From Dactylosporangium aurantiacum (GTDB taxonomy: Bacteria; Actinomycetota; Actinomycetes; Mycobacteriales; Micromonosporaceae), in assembly GCF_000716715.1 (NCBI RefSeq), contig NZ_JNYJ01000022.1, forward strand, positions 62,001 to 126,000: DNA of 64,000 bases, given 5' to 3'. Under the pieces are notes generated by a model that ran no database searches, had not been told where the DNA came from, and saw only the letters and a program-made list of their open reading frames with translations. Of this stretch, positions 48,059 through 55,599 are shown one piece after another; the stretch's first letter is position 1, and each line of letters begins with the position of its first letter. A program made the translations under genes and the position numbers.

Positions 48059-49179
48059 CGGCGGGCGGCGGCCCGGCAGGCGTCGAGGATGTCGGGGCGC
48101 AGCAGGTGGCCGAAGCCGGCCCGGTCCAGCCGCAGCACCAGGCCGCGCCGGTCGGTGCCGAGCGCCGCGGCGGTCGCGTCCAGGTCCCAGCCGGTCGCGG
48201 CGAGCCGGGACAGCAGGTGCCCGCGGCGGGTCTGCGCCGCTGACAGCCGGAACGTCTTGAGGTATGCGACGGTGCCGTCCTCGTCGGTGATGACCTCGCC
48301 GATGTGGTTGTCCGTCGCCGGGTCGAACGGGGGCAGGAAGCGCGACAGCGTGTAGCGGCCCATCCGGTACACCGGCCGGCTCGTCGCGGACGTCACCGTG
48401 AGCATGGTGCCGTCGTGGAACGCCGCCCACTCGGCCGCGGCCCGGGTCAGCTGCGACTGCAGTTCGTCCACAGTGGACACCACGGCGGCGTCCAGCGGCT
48501 GCCGGAGGTCCGGCGCGGCGGGGAACAGCGACGCGTACTGGTACAGCAGCTCGCCGTAGAGGTCGCGCAGCAGCGTCGGGTGCAGGGCGCGGTAGTCGTC
48601 GGGGTGCGGCACGACGAACGCGGCGGTGAGCGCGTCGGCGAGGTAGAGCACCACGCCGCACTGGGTGGGGTGGATCTCGAAGACGCGCAGGGCGTCGTCG
48701 AGGCCGGTGATCGCCGCGCCCGCGTACGCCTCCTCGACCCGCGGTGACAGGCCCTGCGTGACGGCCCGGTGGGTCCACTCCTGCCAGGCGATCGGCGGCC
48801 CGCCGAACTGCAGGTCCAGGAAGCCTTCCAGGGCCAGGTGCAGCGGCAGGAACCGCAGCCGGCGGCGGTCCTCGCGGCGGGCCATGCGGCGGCGGAACCG
48901 CAGCCCGATCGCCCGCGGCAGGCCCGGCTCGCGCGGGTCGACGAGCTGGGTGCCGTACGCGGCCGCGGGTGAGCCGTCCGCGGTCCACGTCGCCACGAAC
49001 GCGTGCGGCACGTAGGCGACGTACGACTCGCGCGCCGAAAGCTCCACAATGGACAGCTCGTCCTCGTCGTGCAGGCGGGCGTGCAGGCGCAGCCCGGTGA
49101 TCGGCGCGTCGCGCAGCAGCGGCACGAGCCGGACCGCGCCCCAGGTCTGCGCGGGGCCGGTCCGCAGGCCGGTGATCAT
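48055..49179 (-). CDS. ARPP-2-like protein
   Basis: 374 residues. The start ATG (49179) overlaps the vWA gene stop by 4 bp, so the two are coupled. The N-terminal ~180 residues (PAQTWGAVRLVPLLRDAPI, YVAYVPHAFVATW, AAYGTQLVD) resemble the ARPP-2 domain, described in association with ADP-ribosylglycohydrolase/rhodanese-phosphatase and TROVE-vWA conflict-type systems; this match is from memory. The middle (ALRVFEIHPTQCGVVLYLA) is unassigned, and the last ~45 residues form an HTH-like segment (LAATGWDLDATAAALGTDRR). Function unknown. Confidence 0.6.
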   Translation of the reverse strand: MITGLRTGPAQTWGAVRLVPLLRDAPITGLRLHARLHDEDELSIVELSARESYVAYVPHAFVATWTADGSPAAAYGTQLVDPREPGLPRAIGLRFRRRMARREDRRRLRFLPLHLALEGFLDLQFGGPPIAWQEWTHRAVTQGLSPRVEEAYAGAAITGLDDALRVFEIHPTQCGVVLYLADALTAAFVVPHPDDYRALHPTLLRDLYGELLYQYASLFPAAPDLRQPLDAAVVSTVDELQSQLTRAAAEWAAFHDGTMLTVTSATSRPVYRMGRYTLSRFLPPFDPATDNHIGEVITDEDGTVAYLKTFRLSAAQTRRGHLLSRLAATGWDLDATAAALGTDRRGLVLRLDRAGFGHLLRPDILDACRAAARR

Positions 49180-50576
49180 CGCAGGAACCCTTCCACCAGG
49201 TCGTCGAGGTACGCGCGCAGCTGCGCGAAGGTCGCCGTGCCGGCGGCGAACCGGGCCAGCTCGACCAGAGCGGGGGCGTCCTCGGCGTCGCGGATCCCGA
49301 CCGTCGGCACCGCCGGGGCGAGCCGGCGCACGTCGAACGTGTCGGCGTCGTACACCGGGTTGAGGTGCACGACCGAGGTCCGACCTTCGGGATCCAGGCG
49401 CTCCCGCCACACCCGCAGCACCTCCGCGGCCTGCCCGGGCGGCGCGTTGTCCCAGCCGTCGGAGACCACGACGAGCCGGTCCGGGCGCCGCCGCAGCCCG
49501 TCGAGGAGCCGCTGCCCGAGCGGGGTCGCGCCGACCGGGTGCACGAGCAGCGGGTCGCCGGTGTGCGTGAGCCACACCGTGTGGTGCCGGCCGGCGAGGG
49601 CCTCCAGCAGGTAGTGCATGGCGAGCGCGACGGCGAGGGGCCGGCGCCGCTTCACGCCGGAGCCGGAGGAGGAGTAGCTGTCGTCGAGCACGCCGACGAC
49701 GGTGCCCCAGGTGCCCGCCCGGCGACCGGCGGCGCGGCGGGCGGCCGCGCGCAGCGCCGCGGTCAGCTCCTCACGGCGGCGGGCCCGCTCCGGCCGGGGC
49801 AGGGACAGCACGTACACGGCGAGACGGGTCAGCGGGGTGCGGTGCAGGTCCGCCTCGACGCCGGTGGCGCGCTGCAGCCGCAGCCGCTCGAGGGCGGTGA
49901 GCTGCCCGCCGGCGCGGGCCAGCAGCCGGGCCCGGTCGATGCGGTGCCGGGCGGCGAAGCCCTCCGCGACCGTGTACGGCAGCTCGTAGACCGCGCGCTG
50001 GTCGTAGTGCGCGCGCCGCCACGCCTCCAGGATCGGCGTGGTGTACCGCTTGGGCCGCCGCCAGTCGAACAGCACGGCGCCTATCTCGTCGGGCAGCCGC
50101 AGGTGCGTGTGGCGGGCGGCGCCGGCGAGGTGGCGGCGGTACTTGACGGCGTCGAAGGCGAGGTCGGGCCGGCCCGCGACCCAGTCCCGCACGATCGCGC
50201 GGGTGCGCCGGTTGTTGACGCCCTCGGCCCGCAGGGCGCGCAGCAGCCGGTACACACGCTGCGGGGGCAACGACCGGAGCCTGGCCGCGATCAGCGCGCC
50301 CTCGAGCTTGCGCCGCGGCAGGGGGACGTCCTGCGCGGTGCGCAGCAGGTTGAGCACGACGAGCCCGGCGTTGAGGTCGTTGACGGCCAGCGCCAGGGTG
50401 GCGGCGTAGAGCTCGCGGTAGTTCACCAGCACGTACTCGTGCAGGAACGCCAGCGACAGCCGCTGCCGCTCGGCGCCGGTGTGGAACTCCCGCTGGCCGG
50501 TGGCGGTGACGGCGGCGTTGACGAACATGACGAGGTCCTCGCACGCGACCCGCTCGGCCAGCCCTGCGAACTCCAC
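49176..50576 (-). CDS. TROVE-like / vWA domain protein (Ro60-type architecture)
   Basis: 466 residues from a GTG. An all-helical HEAT-like N-terminal region (about 1-280; VLNLLRTAQDVPLPRRKLEGAL in parts, VNNRRTRAIVRDWV, RYTTPILEAWRRAHYD) is followed by a von Willebrand A domain with an intact MIDAS: D298-x-S-x-S (VGVLDDSYSSSG) and VVVSDGWDN. This helical ring plus vWA arrangement is that of Ro60/Rsr proteins, which bind misfolded and Y-type RNAs, although similarity in the ring is weak. Translationally coupled to the ARPP-2-like gene. Other vWA chaperone-like roles remain possible. Confidence 0.65.
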   Translation of the reverse strand: MEFAGLAERVACEDLVMFVNAAVTATGQREFHTGAERQRLSLAFLHEYVLVNYRELYAATLALAVNDLNAGLVVLNLLRTAQDVPLPRRKLEGALIAARLRSLPPQRVYRLLRALRAEGVNNRRTRAIVRDWVAGRPDLAFDAVKYRRHLAGAARHTHLRLPDEIGAVLFDWRRPKRYTTPILEAWRRAHYDQRAVYELPYTVAEGFAARHRIDRARLLARAGGQLTALERLRLQRATGVEADLHRTPLTRLAVYVLSLPRPERARRREELTAALRAAARRAAGRRAGTWGTVVGVLDDSYSSSGSGVKRRRPLAVALAMHYLLEALAGRHHTVWLTHTGDPLLVHPVGATPLGQRLLDGLRRRPDRLVVVSDGWDNAPPGQAAEVLRVWRERLDPEGRTSVVHLNPVYDADTFDVRRLAPAVPTVGIRDAEDAPALVELARFAAGTATFAQLRAYLDDLVEGFLR

Positions 50577-50808
50577 GGGCCATCACCCTCCACGTTGAGG
50601 GCCGGTCGGGGAGCTCGACGCGCGAACTGCGAAGCATCGCTTCAGAGGCGGGTTCCGGAAGTCGCACGGACAGTCCCGCGACCGGCCGCCGCCAGCATAT
50701 CGACGCGGTCCCCCACCCGCACCCGCCTTTCCCGCGGGTGAATTGGTCCTCTTTCCGGGTGCGACTACGGCACTGTTTCAGGGACCGCTGCGTTCGTACG
50801 GTCAAGGC

Positions 50809-51981
50809 ATGACGACCCTGACCGCGCCCCGGCGGCGGCTGCTCAGCCGGCCGCTGCTGCTGGTGTCCGCGACCGACCTGCTCGGCCTGGCCGCCTTCTA
50901 CACGCTGCTGCCGGCGGTGCCCGCGGCCGTCGCCGCCTCCGGTGCCGGTGGGGCCGCCGCCGGGCTCACCACCGGCGTGCTCATGGCCGCCACGGTCGCC
51001 GCGGAGCTGGCACTGCCGCGGGTGGTGGCCAGGTTCGGCTACCGGGCCGTCGTCGCCGCCGGCCTCGTGCTGCTGGGTCTGCCGGCACTCGCCCTCACCG
51101 TCACCACCGACCTGGCCATAGTGCTGGTGGTGTGCGCGCTGCGCGGCGCCGGCGTCGCGACGATCTTCGTGGTGTGCGGCGCGTGGTCGGCGCACCTCGT
51201 CCCGCCGGACCGCCGCGGCGAGGGCCTGGGCGTGGTGGGGGTCGTCGCCGGGATCCCCGCCGTGGTGGGTATGCCGGCGGGACTGTGGCTGGCGCAGCAC
51301 TTCGGTCATCCGGCCGTGTTCGTGACGGGGGCGGCGCTCGCCCTGGCGGGCCTGGCGGCGCTACCGCCGCTGCCCGGCGCCGACGGCCGCGACACCGGTG
51401 GCCCGGCCGGCGCCGGCGGGATGGTCCGGGCGCTGCGGGAGCCGGCGCTGACCCGGCCCGCGCTCGTGTTCGGCGCCGCCGCCACCCTCGCCGGTGTGGT
51501 GGCCACGTTCCTGCCGGCCGTCCTGCCGCGGGCGGGCGCCGGTCTCGTCGCCGCCGCGCTGCTGGTGCAGGCGCTCGCGGGCACCGTGACCCGCTGGTGG
51601 GCCGGCCGGGCCGGCGACCGGCACGGCCCGCGGCGGCTCCTCACGCCCGCGATGCTGGCCACCGCCGCCGGCCTCGCCGCGCTGGCCGTCGCGGCCCACC
51701 CGGCGGCCGTCCTGACCGCCGCCGCGGTGTTCGGCGCCGGGTTCGGCGCGCTGCAGACCGCGAGCCTGACCGTCATGCTCGACGCGGTGCCGCCGGCCCG
51801 GTACGGCACCGTCACCGCCGTGTGGAGCGTCGCCTACGACGCGGGCCTCGGCGCCGGCGCGGCCGGCTTCGGCGTCCTCGCCGCGGTGACCGGCTACCCG
51901 GCCGGGCTCGCCGTCGCCGCCGGGCTCGCCGTGACCACCCTCGCGGTCCTGCGCCGGCCGGTCAGCCGGGCAGCGCGGTGA
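50809..51981 (+). CDS. MFS transporter
   Basis: 390 residues with 12 predicted membrane helices. The ATG at 50809 begins the cytoplasmic N-terminus (MTTLTAPRRRLLSRP) before helix 1; an upstream in-frame GTG adds unrelated residues. The central loop (ADGRDTGGPAGAGGMVRAL) separates two six-helix halves, and ARFGYRAVVAAG and WAGRAGDRHGPRRLL are the conserved loop 2-3 and 8-9 motifs. Substrate unknown; resembles drug/metabolite exporters of actinomycetes. Convergent with the 2H gene; a 33-bp tandem duplication covers both 3' ends. Confidence 0.88.
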   Translation: MTTLTAPRRRLLSRPLLLVSATDLLGLAAFYTLLPAVPAAVAASGAGGAAAGLTTGVLMAATVAAELALPRVVARFGYRAVVAAGLVLLGLPALALTVTTDLAIVLVVCALRGAGVATIFVVCGAWSAHLVPPDRRGEGLGVVGVVAGIPAVVGMPAGLWLAQHFGHPAVFVTGAALALAGLAALPPLPGADGRDTGGPAGAGGMVRALREPALTRPALVFGAAATLAGVVATFLPAVLPRAGAGLVAAALLVQALAGTVTRWWAGRAGDRHGPRRLLTPAMLATAAGLAALAVAAHPAAVLTAAAVFGAGFGALQTASLTVMLDAVPPARYGTVTAVWSVAYDAGLGAGAAGFGVLAAVTGYPAGLAVAAGLAVTTLAVLRRPVSRAAR

Positions 51982-52025
51982 CCGTGCGGGTCGGTCAGCC
52001 GGGCAGGCCGGTGACGGTGCGGGTC
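51960..52025. repeat. Tandem 33-bp duplication at convergent gene ends
   Basis: 51960-51992 and 51993-52025 are two adjacent 33-bp copies (starting GGTCAGCCGGGCAG) differing at four positions. Copy 1 contains the MFS stop; copy 2 contains the stop of the 2H phosphoesterase gene. Confidence 0.85.
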
Positions 52026-52465
52026 CGCGTGTCGTAGCTGCGGGCCGCGGTGAACCGGCCGCGCACCGGCCGGACGTCGCCGAGCTCCCGCAGCGCCCGG
52101 TCCCGCTGCGACGGCCGGACGTTCAGGGCGAGGCTCACGTGCGGCAGCCACTCCCCCGGCCCCGGCCACGCGTCATCCAGCGCCGACCAGCACGCGGCGT
52201 GCACGGCTCGCAGCCCGTCCGTGGCCGCGACCTCCAGTACCAGCGCCCGACCGAGGAACCGGACCGGCCCGACCTCCGCCAGCAGCGGCAGCGGCAGCGG
52301 CAGCGCGACGTCCAGGGCCGGCGCGGTCACGACCGTGAGATGGGGCCGGTTCGTCGGGTGCGGGTGCCCGGCCAGGCTCGGCAGCCCCGCGTCCCGCAGC
52401 CGCCGCCACAGCGCCCGGACGTGCGCGTCGAGCCGGTCGTCGGGCAGCAGTTCGACGGTACGCAC
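51995..52465 (-). CDS. 2'-5' RNA ligase/2H phosphoesterase family protein
   Basis: 156 residues. The two HxT/S motifs of the 2H fold are present: His42 (PHLTVV) and His109 (PHVSLAL), 67 residues apart as expected for LigT/ThpR-like enzymes. Members hydrolyse 2',3'-cyclic phosphates or 2'-5' RNA linkages. One base separates its start from the stop of the upstream radical SAM gene, so the two are co-transcribed. Confidence 0.85.
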   Translation of the reverse strand: MRTVELLPDDRLDAHVRALWRRLRDAGLPSLAGHPHPTNRPHLTVVTAPALDVALPLPLPLLAEVGPVRFLGRALVLEVAATDGLRAVHAACWSALDDAWPGPGEWLPHVSLALNVRPSQRDRALRELGDVRPVRGRFTAARSYDTRTRTVTGLPG

Positions 52466-52466
52466 C

Positions 52467-53534
52467 TCAGAACGCGTACCGGACGTGGCAGTACGGGGTG
52501 CGCCGCCCGATCAGGTCCAGCAGCGCGGCGACGTAGCGGCCCTTGCTGCCGGTGCGGTAGCGCACGTTGACGAACCCGTTCTCGGAGCGTTTCGCCTGCT
52601 GCAGGTCCGGCCGCCACAGCAGCTGCTCGGCCTTCGGGTGCCAGCCGAGGTTCACCTCGTGCAGGTCCCGGTTGTGGGTGAGGAAGATGACCTCCGCGGC
52701 CAGCTGCGCCTTCGCGGCCGCGCCGATGCCGGCGTCGAGCTGGTCGAGCAGCTCCGCCCAGTCCTCCAGCCAGCCGTCGCGCACCACCACGGGGCTGAGG
52801 TTCACGTGCACCTCGTACCCGGCGGCGACGAAGTCGTCGATCGCGGCGATCCGCTCCGCGACCGGCGACGTGCGAATGTCCAGCAGCTTCGCGTCGCGGG
52901 CCGGCATGAGCGAGAACCGGATCCGGGTGCGCCCCCGCGGATCCCAGTCCAGGAGGTCCCGGTTGACGTGTTTGGTGGCGAACGACGCCTTCGCGTTCGG
53001 CAACTGGCGGAACAGCTCCACCAGGTCCCGCACGTTGTCGCTGAGCCGCGCGTCGACGCTGCAGTCGGAGTTCTCGCCGATGTCGTACACCCACGCGCGC
53101 GGGTCGCACTCGTTCGGCGCCGCCTTCACGCCCTGCCGGCCCGCGTGCCGGCGCACGTAGCCGACGATCTTGTCGATGTTCGCGAACACCGTGACCGGGT
53201 TGCTGTACCCCTTGTGCCGCGGCACGTAGCAGTACGCGCACGCCATCGCGCACCCGTTCGCCGTCGACGGGGCGATGAAGTCGGCGGAGCGCCCGTTGAC
53301 CCGCGCCGTGAGCGACTTCTTCACCCCGAGCACGAGCGCCTCGCGCTTGATCCGCACCCACCGGCGCACGTTGGTCTCGTCGCCGTACAGCTCCGGGACC
53401 CGGTGGTGGCTCTCCACCTCGACCAGTTCCGCGTCGGGGAACCGGGCCAGCACCTCCCGCCCGCGCGGCAGCTCCGCGGCGGCGGGTTCAAGGTAGATGC
53501 GCCGGATGTCCAGAAGCACCGAATTCGTATCCAT
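52467..53534 (-). CDS. Spore photoproduct lyase-family radical SAM protein
   Basis: 355 residues from the ATG at 53534; the longer open frame upstream is a non-coding extension. The radical SAM cluster CxxxCxxC is at Cys95, Cys99 and Cys102 (CAMACAYCYVPRHKGY), followed by IGENSDCSVDARLSDN, FATKHVN, RIRFSLMP and VHVNLSPVV, the order seen in SplB-like proteins. In Bacillus SplB repairs the UV thymine dimer of spores. Actinomycete relatives are widespread but their role is unproven. The gene precedes a 2H phosphoesterase gene. Confidence 0.85.
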   Translation of the reverse strand: MDTNSVLLDIRRIYLEPAAAELPRGREVLARFPDAELVEVESHHRVPELYGDETNVRRWVRIKREALVLGVKKSLTARVNGRSADFIAPSTANGCAMACAYCYVPRHKGYSNPVTVFANIDKIVGYVRRHAGRQGVKAAPNECDPRAWVYDIGENSDCSVDARLSDNVRDLVELFRQLPNAKASFATKHVNRDLLDWDPRGRTRIRFSLMPARDAKLLDIRTSPVAERIAAIDDFVAAGYEVHVNLSPVVVRDGWLEDWAELLDQLDAGIGAAAKAQLAAEVIFLTHNRDLHEVNLGWHPKAEQLLWRPDLQQAKRSENGFVNVRYRTGSKGRYVAALLDLIGRRTPYCHVRYAF

Positions 53535-53622
53535 TCCAGCGGCAACAGTACCTCGCGGTGACCCCGAACCGGTCCACCTGTCGGCTGGCCAACCGGCACC
53601 GGGGTCGTTATCTTCGTGGTCC

Positions 53623-54609
53623 ATGACGGCTGCCGACGGAGACCCCGAACCGCTGCGGGTGCCACCGTGGCTGGCCGGCGCCGTGCCGTCCCCCGATCCC
53701 GTGGACGCCGCGGGTGTCCGACCACCGCCCGGCGAACCCGGTCCCGCCGCTGCCGCGGCCCCGGACCCGCCGGACGCCACTGCCGCCGGTCCAGGGGACC
53801 CGTCTTCGGCGGCGTCCTCACCCGCGTCTCTGCCGGCGGACCCGGCACCGGGCGAAACGGACTGGCCGGCCGTGACGGACCGGGACGGCCGGCACGCCGC
53901 CGACGAGCCGTCCCAGCTGCGCGGCGCGCTCGGGCCGTGGCGGTCGCGGCTCGTCGTCGCCGGGGTCGCCACCGCGCTGTCGCTGCTGTCCATCGTGCTC
54001 GTGGCGGCGCTCTTCGGCGACGACGAGCCCGCCCGGCGGGCCGCTCCCCCGGCCGGCGCGCCCTCCTGGACCGACGTGTCCATGCCCGGCCCGGCGCCGA
54101 GCGACCCGGCACCCTCCTCCGCGTCGCCGGCCGCCTCCCCGTCGCCCGCGGCGTCGCGCACCACGAGCGGCCCGCCCCGCTCCTCCTCGCCGGCGGTCGC
54201 GTTCGGCCCGGTCACGTTCGAGGCCGAGGCGCCCGGCAACGCCCTCGGCGGCTCCGCGTGGGTCGACCGGTACCCCGGCGCCTCCGGCGGCTCCATCGTG
54301 CGCAACATCGGCGACTGGAACAGCCGCGACGGCGACGGCTTCCTGCGCTTCCAGCACATCAGCGTGCCGGTCGCGGGCACGTACACGCTGCGGCTGTTCC
54401 ACGTGAACATCGACAACGAGCGCACCCGCACCGTCGTCGTCACCGTCGCCGGCCGCGACCCGCAGCCGGTCACGCTCACCGGCGGCTCCACCTGCTGCAC
54501 CGGCTCGGCGCTGAAGGTCCAGCTCCGCAAGGGCGACAACAGCATCACCGTGTCCAACCCCGACGGCCACGCCCCGTCCGTCGACCGGATCGTGCTCAGC
54601 CTGCCCTGA
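53623..54609 (+). CDS. Membrane protein with extracellular CBM-like domain
   Basis: 328 residues from the ATG at 53623. A Pro/Ala-rich cytoplasmic N-terminus (~110 residues), one membrane helix (about 110-130; LVVAGVATALSLLSIVLVAA), a Pro/Ser/Ala-rich extracellular linker and a ~130-residue C-terminal beta-sandwich of the CBM6/CBM35 type (VTFEAEAPGN, GDGFLRFQHISVPVAGTYTL, NSITVSNPDGHAPSVDRIVL). No enzyme domain, so likely a carbohydrate-binding surface or sensor protein, in the same mould as the B-lectin protein at 44944. Confidence 0.8.
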   Translation: MTAADGDPEPLRVPPWLAGAVPSPDPVDAAGVRPPPGEPGPAAAAAPDPPDATAAGPGDPSSAASSPASLPADPAPGETDWPAVTDRDGRHAADEPSQLRGALGPWRSRLVVAGVATALSLLSIVLVAALFGDDEPARRAAPPAGAPSWTDVSMPGPAPSDPAPSSASPAASPSPAASRTTSGPPRSSSPAVAFGPVTFEAEAPGNALGGSAWVDRYPGASGGSIVRNIGDWNSRDGDGFLRFQHISVPVAGTYTLRLFHVNIDNERTRTVVVTVAGRDPQPVTLTGGSTCCTGSALKVQLRKGDNSITVSNPDGHAPSVDRIVLSLP

Positions 54610-54652
54610 CGGCCCGGCTCCACCACGACCGGCCGTGGACCCCGGCGCGCGT

Positions 54653-55489
54653 TCAGCCTCCCGCGGCGAGCGGCACCGCGGACACCGGCGCCGGGGCGCC
54701 GGCGGGCTCGCCGGTCAGCCGGATCCCGCGGATGCGCCAGAGCAGCCAGCCGACGGAGATGACGCCCAGGACGGCGTACGCGACCGGCGTGTTGAACCCG
54801 TCCCACGCCGCGTGCAGGATGACCACCCCGGCGAACGTCCCGCCGAACGCGAGCGCCGTGCGCAGCGCGGGCCGCACCACGAACGCCCACAGCGCCGCGC
54901 AGGTCAGGCCCGCCCATGCCGTGTGCCCGGCCGGCGACAGCAACCCCCGCACCAGCAGGATCCGCTCGACCGCCCCGATGCTGCCCCGCGACTGGATGAG
55001 CGTCACGAAGGCGTACCCCATCGTCTCCAGCACCGCGAACCCGAGCCCGCACGCCATCCCGATCATCAGCCCGTCGGCGGCCCCGCCCCGCCGCCGCCAC
55101 GCGACGAGCAGCACCGCGACCGGGACGACCAGCTTCGCCGCCTCCTCGATCAGCCCGACCCCGGCGACGCCGAGCCACGGCAGCGCGCGCATCTCGTCGT
55201 ACTCGAACCATCCCGCGAACACGATCCCGACCACGCCCCCGACCAGGGCGATGAACCCGAGCAGCCCGCCGGTCACCTCCCACCGCGGGGTCCGCCCGGC
55301 CGCGAACGCGAGGAACGTCGCCGGCACGAACGCCGAGCCGAGCAGGATCAACGCCGGGACGAGGTTCGGATTCTCCGTCGCGACGACGGTCACCAGCACC
55401 GCGACGTTCAACACCAGCCCGCCCAGCAGCACCGCGACCCAGGCGTGCCGCCCCACCACCCGACGCTCGACCACCCGGCGCTCAACCAT
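54653..55489 (-). CDS. PrsW-family intramembrane metalloprotease
   Basis: 278 residues with about eight membrane helices. Conserved motifs: IEEAAKLV (EExxK zinc site), ADGLMIGMACGLGFAVLET and HAAWDGFN. PrsW in Bacillus cleaves the anti-sigma factor RsiW; here no RsiW-type gene is adjacent, though an ECF sigma operon lies just beyond on the same strand (59.2-59.7 kb). The N-terminus has a small duplication (RRVVERRVV). Confidence 0.87.
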   Translation of the reverse strand: MVERRVVERRVVGRHAWVAVLLGGLVLNVAVLVTVVATENPNLVPALILLGSAFVPATFLAFAAGRTPRWEVTGGLLGFIALVGGVVGIVFAGWFEYDEMRALPWLGVAGVGLIEEAAKLVVPVAVLLVAWRRRGGAADGLMIGMACGLGFAVLETMGYAFVTLIQSRGSIGAVERILLVRGLLSPAGHTAWAGLTCAALWAFVVRPALRTALAFGGTFAGVVILHAAWDGFNTPVAYAVLGVISVGWLLWRIRGIRLTGEPAGAPAPVSAVPLAAGG

Positions 55490-55599
55490 GGCGCGAGTAT
55501 CCCCGGCGTCCCCCCGCCGCGCCACGCCCCCGTGACGGCCGCGCCGCGAGGCCTCGGCTGCCGGCACCGCACGGTGCGTCCGGCAGCCGGCGCCGGAGT

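Noticed and set aside
52467..55283. 938-codon reading frame including the radical SAM gene
   Set aside because: Only the last 355 codons are real; the upstream part overlaps two other genes and is low-complexity.
53623..55489. PrsW protease as the regulator of an adjacent anti-sigma factor
   Set aside because: No RsiW-like transmembrane anti-sigma gene lies next to it; the nearby ECF operon has a soluble small protein instead.
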